A DNA stretch of 64,000 bases from Parietaria judaica (GCA_954871525.1 OX940871.1:29114586-29178585); one strand, 5' to 3'; positions 38,601 to 51,414 are shown, counted from the stretch's first letter. A program made the numbers and translations. The notes: generated from the sequence alone by a model not told the origin.

Positions 38601-41084
38601 ATGCTAGCATTTCCTATGGCATTTCTCGTCAAAATTTAATCCTTGCATATTTTTGCATGAGAACTCTTGTTATATTCAAATTCCAATGTATAAACTTTAA
38701 AATCATTGTTTTTTCAATTAGTTGGAAATTTAAGGTTGTAAAAAATGTAAAATAAAGAAATGCTATAGGAAATGCTATAGCATTTCCTATGGCATTTCTC
38801 GTCAACAATTTAATCCTTGCATATTTTTGCATGAGAACTCTTGTTATATTCAAATTCCAATATATAAGCTTTAAAATCATTATTTTTTCAATTGGTTCGA
38901 AATTTAAGGTTGTAAAAAATGTAAAATAAAGAAATGCTATAGGAAATGCTATAGCATTTCCTATGGCATTTCTCGTCAACAATTTAATCCTTGCATATTT
39001 TTGCATGAGAACTCTTGTTATATTCAAATTCCAATGTATAAGCCCTAAAATCATTATTTTTTCAATTGGTTTGAAATTTAAGGTTGTAAAAAATGTAAAA
39101 TAAAGAAATGCCATAGCATTTCCTATGGCATTTCTCGTCAACATTTTAATCCTTGCATATTTTTGCATGAGAACTCTTGTTATATTCAAATTCCAATGTA
39201 TAAGCCCTAAAATCATTATTTTTTCAATTGGTTCGAAATTTTAGGTCGTAAACAATGTAAAATAAATAAATGCTATCATTTCCTATGGCATTTCTCGTCA
39301 ACAATTTAATCCTTGCATATTTTTGCATGAGAACTCTTGTTATATTCAAATTCCAATCTATAATCCCAAAACTCATTATTTTTTCAATTGGTTCGAAATT
39401 TAAGGTTGTAAAAAATGTAAAATAAAAAAATGCAATAGGAAATGCTATAGCATTACCTATGGCATTTCTCGTCAACAATTTAATCCTTGCATATTTTTGC
39501 ATGAGAACTATTGTTATATTCAAATTCCAATGTATAAGCTTTAAAATTATTATTTTTTCAATTGGTTCAAAATTTAAGGTTGTAAAAAATGTAAAATAAA
39601 GAAATGCTATAGGAAATGCTAGCATTTCCTATGGCATTTCTCGTCAAAAATTTAATCCTTGCATATTTTTGCATGAGAACTCTTGTTATATTCAAATTCC
39701 AATGTATAAGCCTTAATATCATTATTTTTTCAATTGGTTCGACTTTTAGGTCGTAAACAATGTAAAATAAAGAAATGCTATAGGAAATGCTATAGCATTT
39801 CCTATGGCATTTCTCGTCAACATTTTAATCCTTGCATATTTTTGCATGAGAACTCTTGTTATATTCAAATTCCAATGTATAAGCCCTAAAATCATTATTT
39901 TTTCAATTGGTTCGAAATTTTAGGTCGTAAACTATGTAAAATAAACAAATGCTATAGGAAATGCTAGCATTTCCTATGGCATTTCTCGTCAACAATTTAA
40001 TCCTTGCATATTTTTGCATGAGAACTCTTGTTATATTCAAATTCCAATGTATAATCCCTAAACTCATTATTTTTTCAATTGGTTCGAAATTTAAGGTTGT
40101 AAAAAATGTAAAATAAAAAAATGCAATAGGAAATGCTATAGCATTACCTATGGCATTTCTCGTCAACAATTTAATCCTTGCATATTTTTGCATGAGAACT
40201 ATTGTTATATTCAAATTCCAATGTATAAGCTTTAAAATTATTATTTTTTCAATTGGTTCGAAATTTAAGGTTGTAAAAAATGTAAAATAAAGAAATGCTA
40301 TAGGAAATGCTAGCATTTCCTATGGCATTTCTCGTTAACAATTTAATCCTTGCATATTTTTGCATGAGAACTCTTGTTATATTCAAATTCCAATGTATAA
40401 GCCCTAAAATCATTATTTTTTCAATTGGTTTGAAATTTAAGGTTGTAAAAAATGTAAAATAAAGAAATTCTATAGGAAATGCTATAGCATTTCCTATGGC
40501 ATTTCTCGTCAACAATTTAATCCTTGCATATTTTTGCATGAGAACTCTTGTTATATTCAAATTCCAATGTATAAGCCCTAAAATCATTATTTTTTCAAAT
40601 GGTTCGAAATTTTAGGTCGTAAACAATGTAAAATAAAGAAATTCTATAGGAAATGCAAGCATTTCCTATGGCATTTCTCGTCAACAATTTAATCCTTGCA
40701 TATTTTTGCATGAGAACTCTTGTTATATTCAAATTCCATTGTATAAGCTTTAAAATCATTATTTTTTCAATTAGTTCGAAATTTAAGATTGTAAAAAATG
40801 TAAAATAAAGAAATGCTATAGGAAATGCTATAGCATTTCCTATGGCATTTCTCGTCAACAATTTAATCCTTGCATATTTTTTCATGAGAACTCTTGTTAT
40901 ATTCAAATTCCAATGTATAAGCTTTAAAATCATTATTTTTTCAATTGGTTCGAAATTTAAGGTTGTAAAAAATGTAAAATAAAGAAATGCTATAGGAAAT
41001 GCTATAGCATTTCCTATGGCATTTCTCGTCAACAATTTAATCCTTGCATATTTTTGCATGAGAACTCTTGTTATATTCAAATTC
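38601..41084 (+). repeat. Mixed satellite with a 679-bp repeated pattern
   Basis: About 14 monomers. A pattern marked by TTTTAGGTCGTAAAC, then CCTAAACTCATT or CCAAAACTCATT, then AAAAAAATGCAATAGG with GCATTACCTATGG, occurs from about 39,236 and again from about 39,915. This is the first appearance of a module later found at about 41,550, 42,664, 44,471, 45,163, 47,389, 48,081, 49,367, 59,096 and 63,671. A very short dyad (AAATGCTATCATTTCC) lies near 39,270. Confidence 0.78.
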
Positions 41085-42198
41085 CAATGTATAAGCCCTA
41101 AAATCATTATTTTTTCAATTGGTTTGAAATTTAAGGTTGTAAAAAATGTAAAATAAAGAAATGCTATAGGAAATGCTATAGCATTTCCTATGGCATTTCT
41201 CGTCAACATTTTAATCCTTGGATATTTTTGCATGAGAACTCTTGTTATATTCAAATTCCAATGTATAAGCCCTAAAATCATTATTTTTTCAATTGGTTCG
41301 AAATTTTATAACTCTTGTTATATTAAAATTCCAATGTATAAGCCCTAAAATCATTATTTTTTCAATTGGTTTGAAATTTAAGGTTGTAAAAAATGTAAAA
41401 TAAAGAAATTCTATAGGAAATGCTATAGCATTTCCTATGGCATTTCTCGTCAACATTTTAATCCTTGCATATTTTTGCATGAGAACTCTTGTTAAATTCA
41501 AATTCCAACGTATAAGCCCTAAAATCATTATTTTTTCAATTGGTTCGAAATTTTAGGTCGTAAACAATGTAAAATAAACAAATGCTATAGGAAATGCTAG
41601 CATTTCCTATGGCATTTCTCGTCAACAATTTAATCCTTGCATATTTTTGCATGAGAACTCTTGTTATATTCAAATTCCAATGTATAATCCCTAAACTCAT
41701 TATTTTTTCAATTGGTTCGAAATTTAAGGTTGTAAAAAATGTAAAATAAAAAAATGCAATAGGAAATGCTTTAGCATTACCTATGGCATTTCTCGTCAAC
41801 AATTTAATCCTTGCATATTTTTGCATGAGAACTATTGTTATATTCAAATTCCAATGTATAAGCTTTAAAATTATTATTTTTTCAATTGGTTAGAAATTTA
41901 AGGTTGTAAAAAATGTAAAATAAAGAAATGCTATAGGAAATGCTATAGCATTTCCTATGGCATTTCTCGTCAACAATTTAATCCTTGCATATTTTTGCAT
42001 GAGAACTCTTGTTATATTCAAATTCGAATGTATAAGCCCTAATATCATTATTTTTTCAATTGGTTCGACTTTTAGGTCGTAAACAATGTAAAATAAAGAA
42101 ATGCTATAGGAAATGCTATTGCATTTCCTATGGAATTTAACGTCAACAATTTAATCCTTGCATATTTTTGCATGAGAACACTTGTCATATTAAAATTT
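41085..42198 (+). repeat. 1,114-bp unit, copy 1
   Basis: This matches the following segment at an offset of 1,114 bp. Shared marks are CCTTGGATATTTTTGC (41,216 and 42,330), the deletion junction GAAATTTTATAACTC (41,309 and 42,423), TGCTTTAGCATTACC (41,768 and 42,882), TTGGTTAGAAATTT (41,888 and 43,002) and AATTCGAATG (42,023 and 43,137). It holds the earliest copy in the window of the junction that defines the 421-bp HOR. Confidence 0.9.
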
Positions 42199-43312
42199 CA
42201 ATGTATAAGCCCTAAAATCATTATTTTTTCAATTGGTTTGAAATTTAAGGTTGTAAAAAATGTAAAATAAAGAAATGCTATAGGAAATGCTATAGCATTT
42301 CCTATGGCATTTCTCGTCAACATTTTAATCCTTGGATATTTTTGCATGAGAACTCTTGTTATATTCAAATTCCAATGTATAAGCCCTAAAATCATTATTT
42401 TTTCAATTGGTTCGAAATTTTATAACTCTTGTTATATTAAAATTCCAATGTATAAGCCCTAAAATCATTATTTTTTCAATTGGTTTGAAATTTAAGGTTG
42501 TAAAAAATGTAAAATAAAGAAATTCTATAGGAAATGCTATAGCATTTCCTATGGCATTTCTCGTCAACATTTTAATCCTTGCATATTTTTGCATGAGAAC
42601 TCTTGTTATATTCAAATTCAAATGTATAAGCCCTAAAATCATTATTTTTTCAATTGGTTCGAAATTTTAGGTCGTAAACAATGTAAAATAAACAAATGCT
42701 ATAGGAAATGCTAGCATTTCCTATGGCATTTCTCGTCAACAATTTAATCCTTGCATATTTTTGCATGAGAACTCTTGTTATATTCAAATTCCAATGTATA
42801 ATCCCTAAACTCATTATTTTTTCAATTGGTTCGAAATTTAAGGTTGTAAAAAATGTAAAATAAAAAAATGCAATAGGAAATGCTTTAGCATTACCTATGG
42901 CATTTCTCGTCAACAATTTAATCCTTGCATATTTTTGCATGAGAACTATTGTTATATTCAAATTCCAATGTATAAGCTTTAAAATTATTATTGTTTCAAT
43001 TGGTTAGAAATTTAAGGTTGTAAAAAATGTAAAATAAAGAAATGCTATAGGAAATGCTATAGCATTTCCTATGGCATTTCTCGTCAACAATTTGATCCTT
43101 GCATATTTTTGCATGAGAACTCTTGTTATATTCAAATTCGAATGTATAAGCCCTAATATCATTATTTTTTCAATTGGTTCGACTTTTAGGTCGTAAACAA
43201 TGTAAAATAAAGAAATGCTATAGGAAATGCTATTGCATTTCCTATGGAATTTAACGTCAACAATTTAATCCTTGCATATTTTTGCATGAGAACACTTGTC
43301 ATATTAAAATTT
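42199..43312 (+). repeat. 1,114-bp unit, copy 2
   Basis: This tandem partner of 41,085-42,198 continues with decreasing match to about 43,430. Differences are single bases, such as AAATTCAAATGTAT near 42,614 for AAATTCCAACGTAT near 41,500, ATTATTGTTTCAATT near 42,987 for ATTATTTTTTCAATT, and TTTGATCC near 43,091 for TTTAATCC. Confidence 0.9.
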
Positions 43313-46230
43313 CAATGTATAAGCCCTAAAATCATTATTTTTTCAATTGGTTTGAAATTTAAGGTTGTAAAAAATGTAAAATAATGAAATGCTATAGGAA
43401 ATGCTATAGCATTTCCTATGGCATTTCTCGTCAATATTTTAATCCTTGCATATTTTTGCATGAGAACTCTTGTTATATTCAAATTCCAATGTATAAGCCC
43501 TAAAATCATTATTTTTTCAATTGGTTCGAAATTTTAGGTCGTAAACAATGTAAAATAAAGAAATTCTATAGGAAATGCTAGCATTTCCTATGGCATTTCT
43601 CGTCAACAATTTAATCCTTGCATATTTTTGCATGAGAACTCTTTTTATATTCAAATTCCAATGTATAAGCTTTAAAATCATTATTTTTTCAATTAGTTCG
43701 AAATTTAAGGTTGTAAAAAATGTAAAATAAAGAAATGCTATAGGAAATGCTAAGCATTTCCTATGGCATTTCTCGTCAACAATTTAATCCTTGCATATTT
43801 TTGCATGAGAACTCTTGTTATATTCAAATTCCAATGTATAAGCTTTAAAATCATTATTTTTTCAATTGGTTCGAAATTTAAGGTTGTAAAAAATGTAAAA
43901 TAAAGAAATGCTATAGGAAATGCTATAACATTTCCTATGGCATTTCTCGTCAACAATTTAATCCTTGCATATTTTTGCATGAGAACTGTTGTTATATTCA
44001 AATTCCAATGTATAAGCCCTAAAATAATTATTTTTTCAATTGGTTTGAAATTTAAGGTTGTAAAAAATGTAAAATAAAGAAATGCTATAGGAAATGCTAT
44101 AGCATTTCCTATGGCATTTCTCGTCAACATTTTAATCCTTGCATATTTTTGCATGAGAACTCTTGTTATATTCAAATTCCAATGTATAAGCCCTAAAATC
44201 ATTATTTTTTCAATTGGTTCGAAATTTTATAACTCTTGTTATATTAAAATTCCAATGTATAAGCCCTAAAATCATTATTTTTTCAATTGGTTTGAAATTT
44301 AAGGTTGTAAAAAATGTAAAATAAAGAAATTCTATAGGAAATGCTATAGCATTTCCTATGGCATTTCTCGTCAACATTTTAATCCTTGCATATTTTTGCA
44401 TGAGAACTCTTGTTATATTCAAATTCCAATGTATAAGCCCTAAAATCATTATTTTTTCAATTGGTTCGAAATTTTAGGTCGTAAACAATGTAAAATAAAC
44501 AAATGCTATAGGAAATGCTAGCATTTCCTATGGCATTTCTCGTCAACAATTTAATCCTTGCATATTTTTGCATGAGAACTCTTGTTATATTCAAATTCCA
44601 ATGTATAATCCCTAAACTCATTATTTTTTCAATTGGTTCGAAATTTAAGGTTGTAAAAAATGTAAAATAAAAAAATGCAATAGGAAATGCTATAGCATTT
44701 CCTATTGCATTTCTCGTCAACAATTTAATCCTTGCATATTTTTGCATGAAAACTATTGTTATATTCAAATTCCAATGTATAAGCCCTAAAATTATTATTT
44801 TTTCAATTGGTTCGAAATTTAAGGTTGTAAAAAAATGTAAAATAAAGAAATGCTATAGGAAATGCTAGCATTTCCTATGGCATTTCTCGTCAACAATTTA
44901 ATCCTTGCATATTTTTGCATGAGAACTCTTGTTATATTCAAATTCCAATGTATAAGCCCTAATATCATTATTTTTTCAATTGGTTCGACTTTTAGGTCGT
45001 AAACAATGTAAAATAAAGAAATGCTATAGGAAATGCTATAGCATTTCCTATGGCATTTCTCGTCAACATTTTAATCCTTGCATATTTTTGCATGAGAACT
45101 CTTGTTATATTCAAATTCCAATATATAAGCCCTAAAATCATTATTTTTTCAATTGGTTCGAAATTTTAGGTCGTAAACAATGTAAAATAAACAAATGCTA
45201 TAGGAAATGCTAGCATTTCCTATGGCATTTCTCGTCAACAATTTAATCCTTGCATATTTTTGCATGAGAACTCTTGTTATATTCAAATTCCAATGTATAA
45301 TGCCTAAACTCATTATTTTTTCAATTGGTTCGAAATTTAAGGTTGTAAAAGATGTAAAATAAAAAAATGCAATAGGAAATGCTATAGCATTACCTATGGC
45401 ATTTCTCGTCAACAATTTAATCCTTGCATATTTTTGCATGAGAACTATTGTTATATTCAAATTCCAATGTATAAGCTTTAAAATTATTATTTTTTCAATT
45501 GGTTCGAAATTTAAGTTTGTAAAAAATGTAAAATAAAGAAATGCTATAGAAAATGATAGCATTTCCTATGGCATTTCTCGTCAACAATTTAATCCTTGCA
45601 TATTTTTGCATGAGAACTCTTGTTATATTCAAATTCCAATGTATAAGCCCTAATATCATTATTTTTTCAATTGGTTCGACTTTTAGGTCGTAAACAATGT
45701 AAAATAAAGAAATGCTATAGGAAATGCTATAGCATTTCCTATGGCATTTCTCGTCAACAATTTAATCCTTGCATATTTTTGCATGAGAACTCTTGTTATA
45801 TTCAAATTCCAATGTAAAAGCTTTAAAATCATTATTTTTTCAATTGGTTCGAAATTTAAGGTTGTAAAAAATGTAAAATAAAGAAATGCTATAGGAAATA
45901 CTATAGCATTTCCTATGGCATTTCTCGTCAACAATTTAATCCTTGCATATTTTTGCATGAGAACTCTTGTTATATTCAAATTCCAATGTATAAGCCCTAA
46001 AATCATTATTTTTTCAATTGGTTTGAAATTTAAGGTTGTAAAAAATGTAAAATAAAGAAATGCTATAGGAAATGCTATAGCATTTCGTATGGCATTTCTC
46101 GTCAACATTTAAATCCTTGCATATTTTTGCATGAGAACTCTTGTTATATTCAAATTCCAATGTATAAGCCCTAAAATCATTATTTTTTCAATTGGTTCGA
46201 AATTTTATAACTCTTGTTATATTAAAATTC
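43313..46230 (+). repeat. 2,918-bp unit, copy 1
   Basis: A segment of about 17 monomer equivalents matches 46,231-49,147 at a constant 2,918-bp offset. Shared private marks include TGCTAAGCATTTCC (43,748 and 46,666), GTAAAAGATG (45,345 and 48,263), AATGTATAATGCC (45,292 and 48,210), AAGTTTGTAAAAAATG (45,512 and 48,430), AAAATGATAGC (45,549 and 48,467) and AATGTAAAAGC (45,811 and 48,729). It holds one internal 421-type junction near 44,231 and ends just after another near 46,209. Confidence 0.92.
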
Positions 46231-49147
46231 CAATGTATAAGCCCTAAAATCATTATTTTTTCAATTGGTTTGAAATTTAAGGTTGTAAAAAATGTAAAAT
46301 AAAGAAATGCTATAGGAAATGCTATAGCATTTCCTATGGCATTTCTCGTCAATATTTTAATCCTTGCATATTTTTGCATGAGAACTCTTGTTATATTCAA
46401 ATTCCAATGTATAAGCCCTAAAATCATTATTTTTTCAATTGGTTCGAAATTTTAGGTCGTAAACAATGTAAAATAAAGAAATTCTATAGGAAATGCTAGC
46501 ATTTCCTATGGCATTTCTCGTCAACAATTTAATCCTTGCATATTTTTGCATGAGAACTCTTTTTATATTCAAATTCCAATGTATAAGCTTTAAAATCATT
46601 ATTTTTTCAATTAGTTCGAAATTTAAGGTTGTAAAAAATGTAAAATAAAGAAATGCTATAGGAAATGCTAAGCATTTCCTATGGCATTTCTCGTCAACAA
46701 TTTAATCCTTGCATATTTTTGCATGAGAACTCTTGTTATATTCAAATTCCAATGTATAAGCTTTAAAATCATTATTTTTTCAATTGGTTCGAAATTTAAG
46801 GTTGTAAAAAATGTAAAATAAAGAAATGCTATAGGAAATGCTATAACATTTCCTATGGCATTTCTCGTCAACAATTTAATCCTTGCATATTTTTGCATGA
46901 GAACTCTTGTTATATTCAAATTCCAATGTATAAGCCCTAAAATAATTATTTTTTCAATTGGTTTGAAATTTAAGGTTGTAAAAAATGTAAAATAAAGAAA
47001 TGCTATAGGAAATGCTATAGCATTTCCTATGGCATTTCTCGTCAACATTTTAATCCTTGCATATTTTTGCATGAGAACTCTTGTTATATTCAAATTCCAA
47101 TGTATAAGCCCTAAAATCATTATTTTTTCAATTGGTTCGAAATTTTATAACTCTTGTTATATTAAAATTCCAATGTATAAGCCCTAAAATCATTATTTTT
47201 TCAATTGGTTTGAAATTTAAGGTTGTAAAAAATGTAAAATAAAGAAATTCTATAGGAAATGCTATAGCATTTCCTATGGCATTTCTCGTCAACATTTTAA
47301 TCCTTGCATATTTTTGCATGAGAACTCTTGTTATATTCAAATTCCAATGTATAAGCCCTAAAATCATTATTTTTTCAATTGGTTCGAAATTTTAGGTCGT
47401 AAACAATGTAAAATAAACAAATGCTATAGGAAATGCTAGCATTTCCTATGGCATTTCTCGTCAACAATTTAATCCTTGCATATTTTTGCATGAGAACTCT
47501 TGTTATATTCAAATTCCAATGTATAATCCCTAAACTCATTATTTTTTCAATTGGTTCGAAATTTAAGGTTGTAAAAAATGTAAAATAAAAAAATGCAATA
47601 GGAAATGCTATAGCATTACCTATGGCATTTCTCGTCAACAATTTAATCCTTGCATATTTTTGCATGAAAACTATTGTTATATTCAAATTCCAATGTATAA
47701 GCTTTAAAATTATTATTTTTTCAATTGGTTCGAAATTTAAGGTTGTAAAAAAATGTAAAATAAAGAAATGCTATAGGAAATGCTAGCATTTCCTATGGCA
47801 TTTCTCGTGAACAATTTAATCCTTGCATATTTTTGCATGAGAACTCTTGTTATATTCAAATTCCAATGTATAAGCCCTAATATCATTATTTTTTCAATTG
47901 GTTCGACTTTTAGGTCGTAAACAATGTAAAATAAAGAAATGCTATAGGAAATGCTATAGCATTTCCTATGGCATTTCTCGTCAACATTTTAATCCTTGCA
48001 TATTTTTGCATGAGAACTCTTGTTATATTCAAATTCCAATATATAAGCCCTAAAATCATTATTTTTTCAATTGGTTCGAAATTTTAGGTCGTAAACAATG
48101 TAAAATAAACAAATGCTATAGGAAATGCTAGCATTTCCTATGGCATTTCTCGTCAACAATTTAATCCTTGCATATTTTTGCATGAGAACTCTTGTTATAT
48201 TCAAATTCCAATGTATAATGCCTAAACTCATTATTTTTTCAATTGGTTCGAAATTTAAGGTTGTAAAAGATGTAAAATAAAAAAATGCAATAGGAAATGC
48301 TATAGCATTACCTATGGCATTTCTCGTCAACAATTTAATCCTTGCATATTTTTGCATGAGAACTATTGTTATATTCAAATTCCAATGTATAAGCTTTAAA
48401 ATTATTATTTTTTCAATTGGTTCGAAATTTAAGTTTGTAAAAAATGTAAAATAAAGAAATGCTATAGAAAATGATAGCATTTCCTATGGCATTTCTCGTC
48501 AACAATTTAATCCTTGCATATTTTTGCATGAGAACTCTTGTTATATTCAAATTCCAATGTATAAGCCCTAATATCATTATTTTTTCAATTGGTTCGACTT
48601 TTAGGTCGTAAACAATGTAAAATAAAGAAATGCTATAGGAAATGCTATAGCATTTCCTATGGCATTTCTCGTCAACAATTTAATCCTTGCATATTTTTGC
48701 ATGAGAACTCTTGTTATATTCAAATTCCAATGTAAAAGCTTTAAAATCATTATTTTTTCAATTGGTTCGAAATTTAAGGTTGTAAAAAATGTAAAATAAA
48801 GAAATGCTATAGGAAATACTATAGCATTTCCTATGGCATTTCTCGTCAACAATTTAATCCTTGCATATTTTTGCATGAGAACTCTTGTTATATTCAAATT
48901 CCAATGTATAAGCCCTAAAATCATTATTTTTTCAATTGGTTTGAAATTTAAGGTTGTAAAAAATGTAAAATAAAGAAATGCTATAGGAAATGCTATAGCA
49001 TTTCGTATGGCATTTCTCGTCAACATTTAAATCCTTGCATATTTTTGCATGAGAACTCTTGTTATATTCAAATTCCAATGTATAAGCCCTAAAATCATTA
49101 TTTTTTCAATTGGTTCGAAATTTTATAACTCTTGTTATATTAAAATT
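46231..49147 (+). repeat. 2,918-bp unit, copy 2
   Basis: This tandem partner of 43,313-46,230 shows only scattered changes: GAACTCTTG near 46,903 for GAACTGTTG near 43,984, CTCGTGAAC near 47,804 for CTCGTCAAC, and a short patch near 47,616-47,705 where GCATTACCTATGG and AAGCTTTAAAATT replace GCATTTCCTATTG and AAGCCCTAAAATT of copy 1. That patch suggests gene conversion between neighbouring monomers. 421-type junctions lie near 47,149 and 49,127. Confidence 0.92.
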
Positions 49148-51102
49148 CCAATGTATAAGCCCTAAAATCATTATTTTTTCAATTGGTTTGAAATTTAAGG
49201 TTGTAAAAAATGTAAAATAAAGAAATTCTATAGGAAATGCTATAGCATTTCCTATGGCATTTCTCGTCAACATTTTAATCCTTGCATATTTTTGCATGAG
49301 AACTCTTGTTATATTCAAATTCCAATGTATAAGCCCTAAAATCATTATTTTTTCAATTGGTTCGAAATTTTAGGTCGTAAACAATGTAAAATAAACAAAT
49401 GCTATAGGAAATGCTAGCATTTCCTATGGCATTTCTCGTCAACAATTTAATCCTTGCATATTTTTGCATGAGAGCTCTTGTTATATTCAAATTCCAATGT
49501 ATAATCCCTAAACTCATTATATTTTCAATTGGTTCGAAATTTAAGGTTGTAAAAAATGTAAAATAAAAAAATGCAATAGGAAATGCTTTAGCATTACCTA
49601 TGGCATTTCTCGTCAACAATTTAATCCTTGCATATTTTTGCATGAGAACTATTGTTATATTCAAATTCCAATGTATAAGCTTTAAAATTATTATTTTTTC
49701 AATTGGTTAGAAATTTAAGGTTGTAAAAAATGTAAAATAAAGAAATACTATAGGAAATGATATAGCATTTCCTATGGCATTTCTCGTCAACAATTTAATT
49801 CTTGCATATTTTTGCATGAGAACTCTTGTTATATTCAAATTCCAATGTATGAGCCCTAATATCATTATTTTTCAATTGGTTCGACTTTTAGGTCGTAAAC
49901 AATGTAAAATAAAGAAATGCTATAGGAAATGCTATTGCATTTCCTATGGAATTTAACGTTAACAATTTAATCCTTGCATATTTTTGCATGAGAACACTTG
50001 TAATATTAAAATTTCAATGTATAAGCCCTAAAATCATTATTTTTTCAATTGGTTTGAAATTTAAGGTTGTAAAAAATGTAAAATAAAGAAATGCTATAGG
50101 AAATGCTATAGCATTTCCTATGGCATTTCTCGTCAACATTTTAATCCTTGCATATTTTTGCATTAGAACTCTTGTTATATTCAAATTCCAATGAATAAGC
50201 CCTAAAATCATTATTTTTTCAATTGGTTCGAAATTTTAGGTCGTAAACAATGTAAAATAAAGAAATTCTATAGGAAATGCTAGCATTTCCTATGGCATTT
50301 CTCGTCAACAATTTAATCCTTGCATATTTTTGCATGAGAACTATTGTTATATTCAAATTCCAATGTATAAGCTTTAAAATTATTATTTTTTCAATTGGTT
50401 CGAAATTTAAGGTTGTAAAAAATGTAAAATAAAGAAATGCTATAGAAAATGATAGCATTTCCTATGGCATTTCTCGTCAACAATTTAATCCTTGCATATT
50501 TTTGCATGAGAACTCTTGTTATATTCAAATTCCAATGTATAAGCCCTAATATCATTATTTTTTCAATTGGTTCGACTTTTAGGTCGTAAACAATGTAAAA
50601 TAAAGAAATGCTATAGGAAATGCTATAGCATTTCCTATGGCATTTCTCGTCAACAATTTAATCCTTGCATATTTTTGCATGAGAACTCTTGTTATATTCA
50701 AATTCCAATGTAAAAGCTTTAAAATCATTATTTTTTCAATTGGTTCGAAATTTAAGGTTGTAAAAAATGTAAAATAAAGAAATGCTATAGGAAATGCTAT
50801 AGTATTTCCTATGGCATTTCTCGTCAACAATTTAATCCTTGCATATTTTTGCATGAGAACTCTTGTTATATTCAAATTCCAATGTATAAGCCCTAAAATC
50901 ATTATTTTTTCAATTGGTTTGAAATTTAAGGTTGTAAAAAATGTAAAATAAAGAAATGCTATAGGAAATGCTATAGCATTTCGTATGGCATTTCTCGTCA
51001 ACATTTTAATCCTTGCATATTTTTGCATGAGAACTCTTGTTATATTCAAATTCCAATGTATAAGCCCTAAAATCATTATTTTTTCAATTGGTTCGAAATT
51101 TT
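49148..51102 (+). repeat. Block B (first copy) and lead-in to the 421-bp array
   Basis: The portion up to about 50,340 recurs at 58,865-60,070 at an offset of 9,729-9,730 bp and in part at 63,440-64,000. Marks are CATGAGAGCTCTTG (49,470), CTCATTATATTTTC (49,513), AATGTATGAGCCC (49,846), AACGTTAACAATTT (49,955), GCATTAGAACTC (50,161) and CCAATGAATAAGCCC (50,188). From 50,340 to 51,102 the monomers resemble 45,440-46,210, including AAAATGATAGC and AATGTAAAAGC, so this stretch is a patchwork of block B and the 2,918-bp unit. Confidence 0.82.
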
Positions 51103-51198
51103 ATAACTCTTGTTATATTAAAATTCCAATGTATAAGCCCTAAAATCATTATTTTTTCAATTGGTTTGAAATTTAAGGTTGTAAAAAATGTAAAATAA

Positions 51199-51242
51199 AG
51201 AAATGCTATAGGAAATGCTATAGCATTTCCTATGGCATTTCT
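51199..51242. repeat. Representative 44-bp inverted repeat (dyad) of the monomer
   Basis: The left arm (51,199-51,220) begins AGAAATGCTATAGG and the right arm (51,221-51,242) ends CCTATGGCATTTCT. The arms are reverse complements with no spacer; the only mismatch in 22 pairs is T opposite G, which would be a G-T wobble in RNA or single-stranded DNA. The central 20 bp, GGAAATGCTATAGCATTTCC, is a perfect palindrome. The left arm contains two tandem copies of GAAATGCTATAG. A full or slightly altered version is present in nearly every monomer. Such dyads can extrude as cruciforms or fold as hairpins in transcripts; that they do so here is inference. Confidence 0.92.
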
Positions 51243-51414
51243 CGTCAACAATTTAATCCTTGCATATTTTTGCATGAGAACTCTTGTTATATTCAAATTC
51301 CAATGTATAAGCCCTAAAATCATTATTTTTTCAATTGGTTTGAAATTTAAGGTCGTAAAAAATGTAAAATAAACAAATGCTATAGGAAATGCTATAGCAT
51401 TTCGTATGGCATTT
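51241..51414 (+). repeat. Representative full-length monomer (174 bp)
   Basis: This copy, from the homogeneous 421-bp array, shows the complete monomer: CTCGTCAAC at its start, the TGCATATTTTTGCA motif at about +21 to +34, CCCTAAA at about +72 to +78, the T6 tract at about +86 to +91, TTCGAAATTT or TTTGAAATTT at about +99 to +108, the A6 tract at about +117 to +122, AATAAA at about +128 to +133, and the dyad from about +133 into the first two bases of the next copy. Like half the copies in this array it has AAACAAATG at the left arm base and CATTTCGTATGG in the right arm. It is offered as a reference for describing variants elsewhere. Confidence 0.9.

Noticed and set aside
51199..51242. Rho-independent terminator or bacterial regulatory hairpin
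   Set aside because: The dyad has no G+C-rich stem or downstream T-run in the right place, and its presence in every monomer of a eukaryote-like satellite makes a bacterial reading untenable.
51312..51318. CCCTAAA heptamer as interstitial telomere repeat
   Set aside because: It matches the plant-type telomere unit but occurs only once per monomer and never in tandem, so it is most likely coincidental.
51336..51356. CENP-B box
   Set aside because: The GGTTCGAAATTTAAGG segment shares TTCG with the CENP-B box, but the CGGG core and the required A are missing, so the match is too weak.
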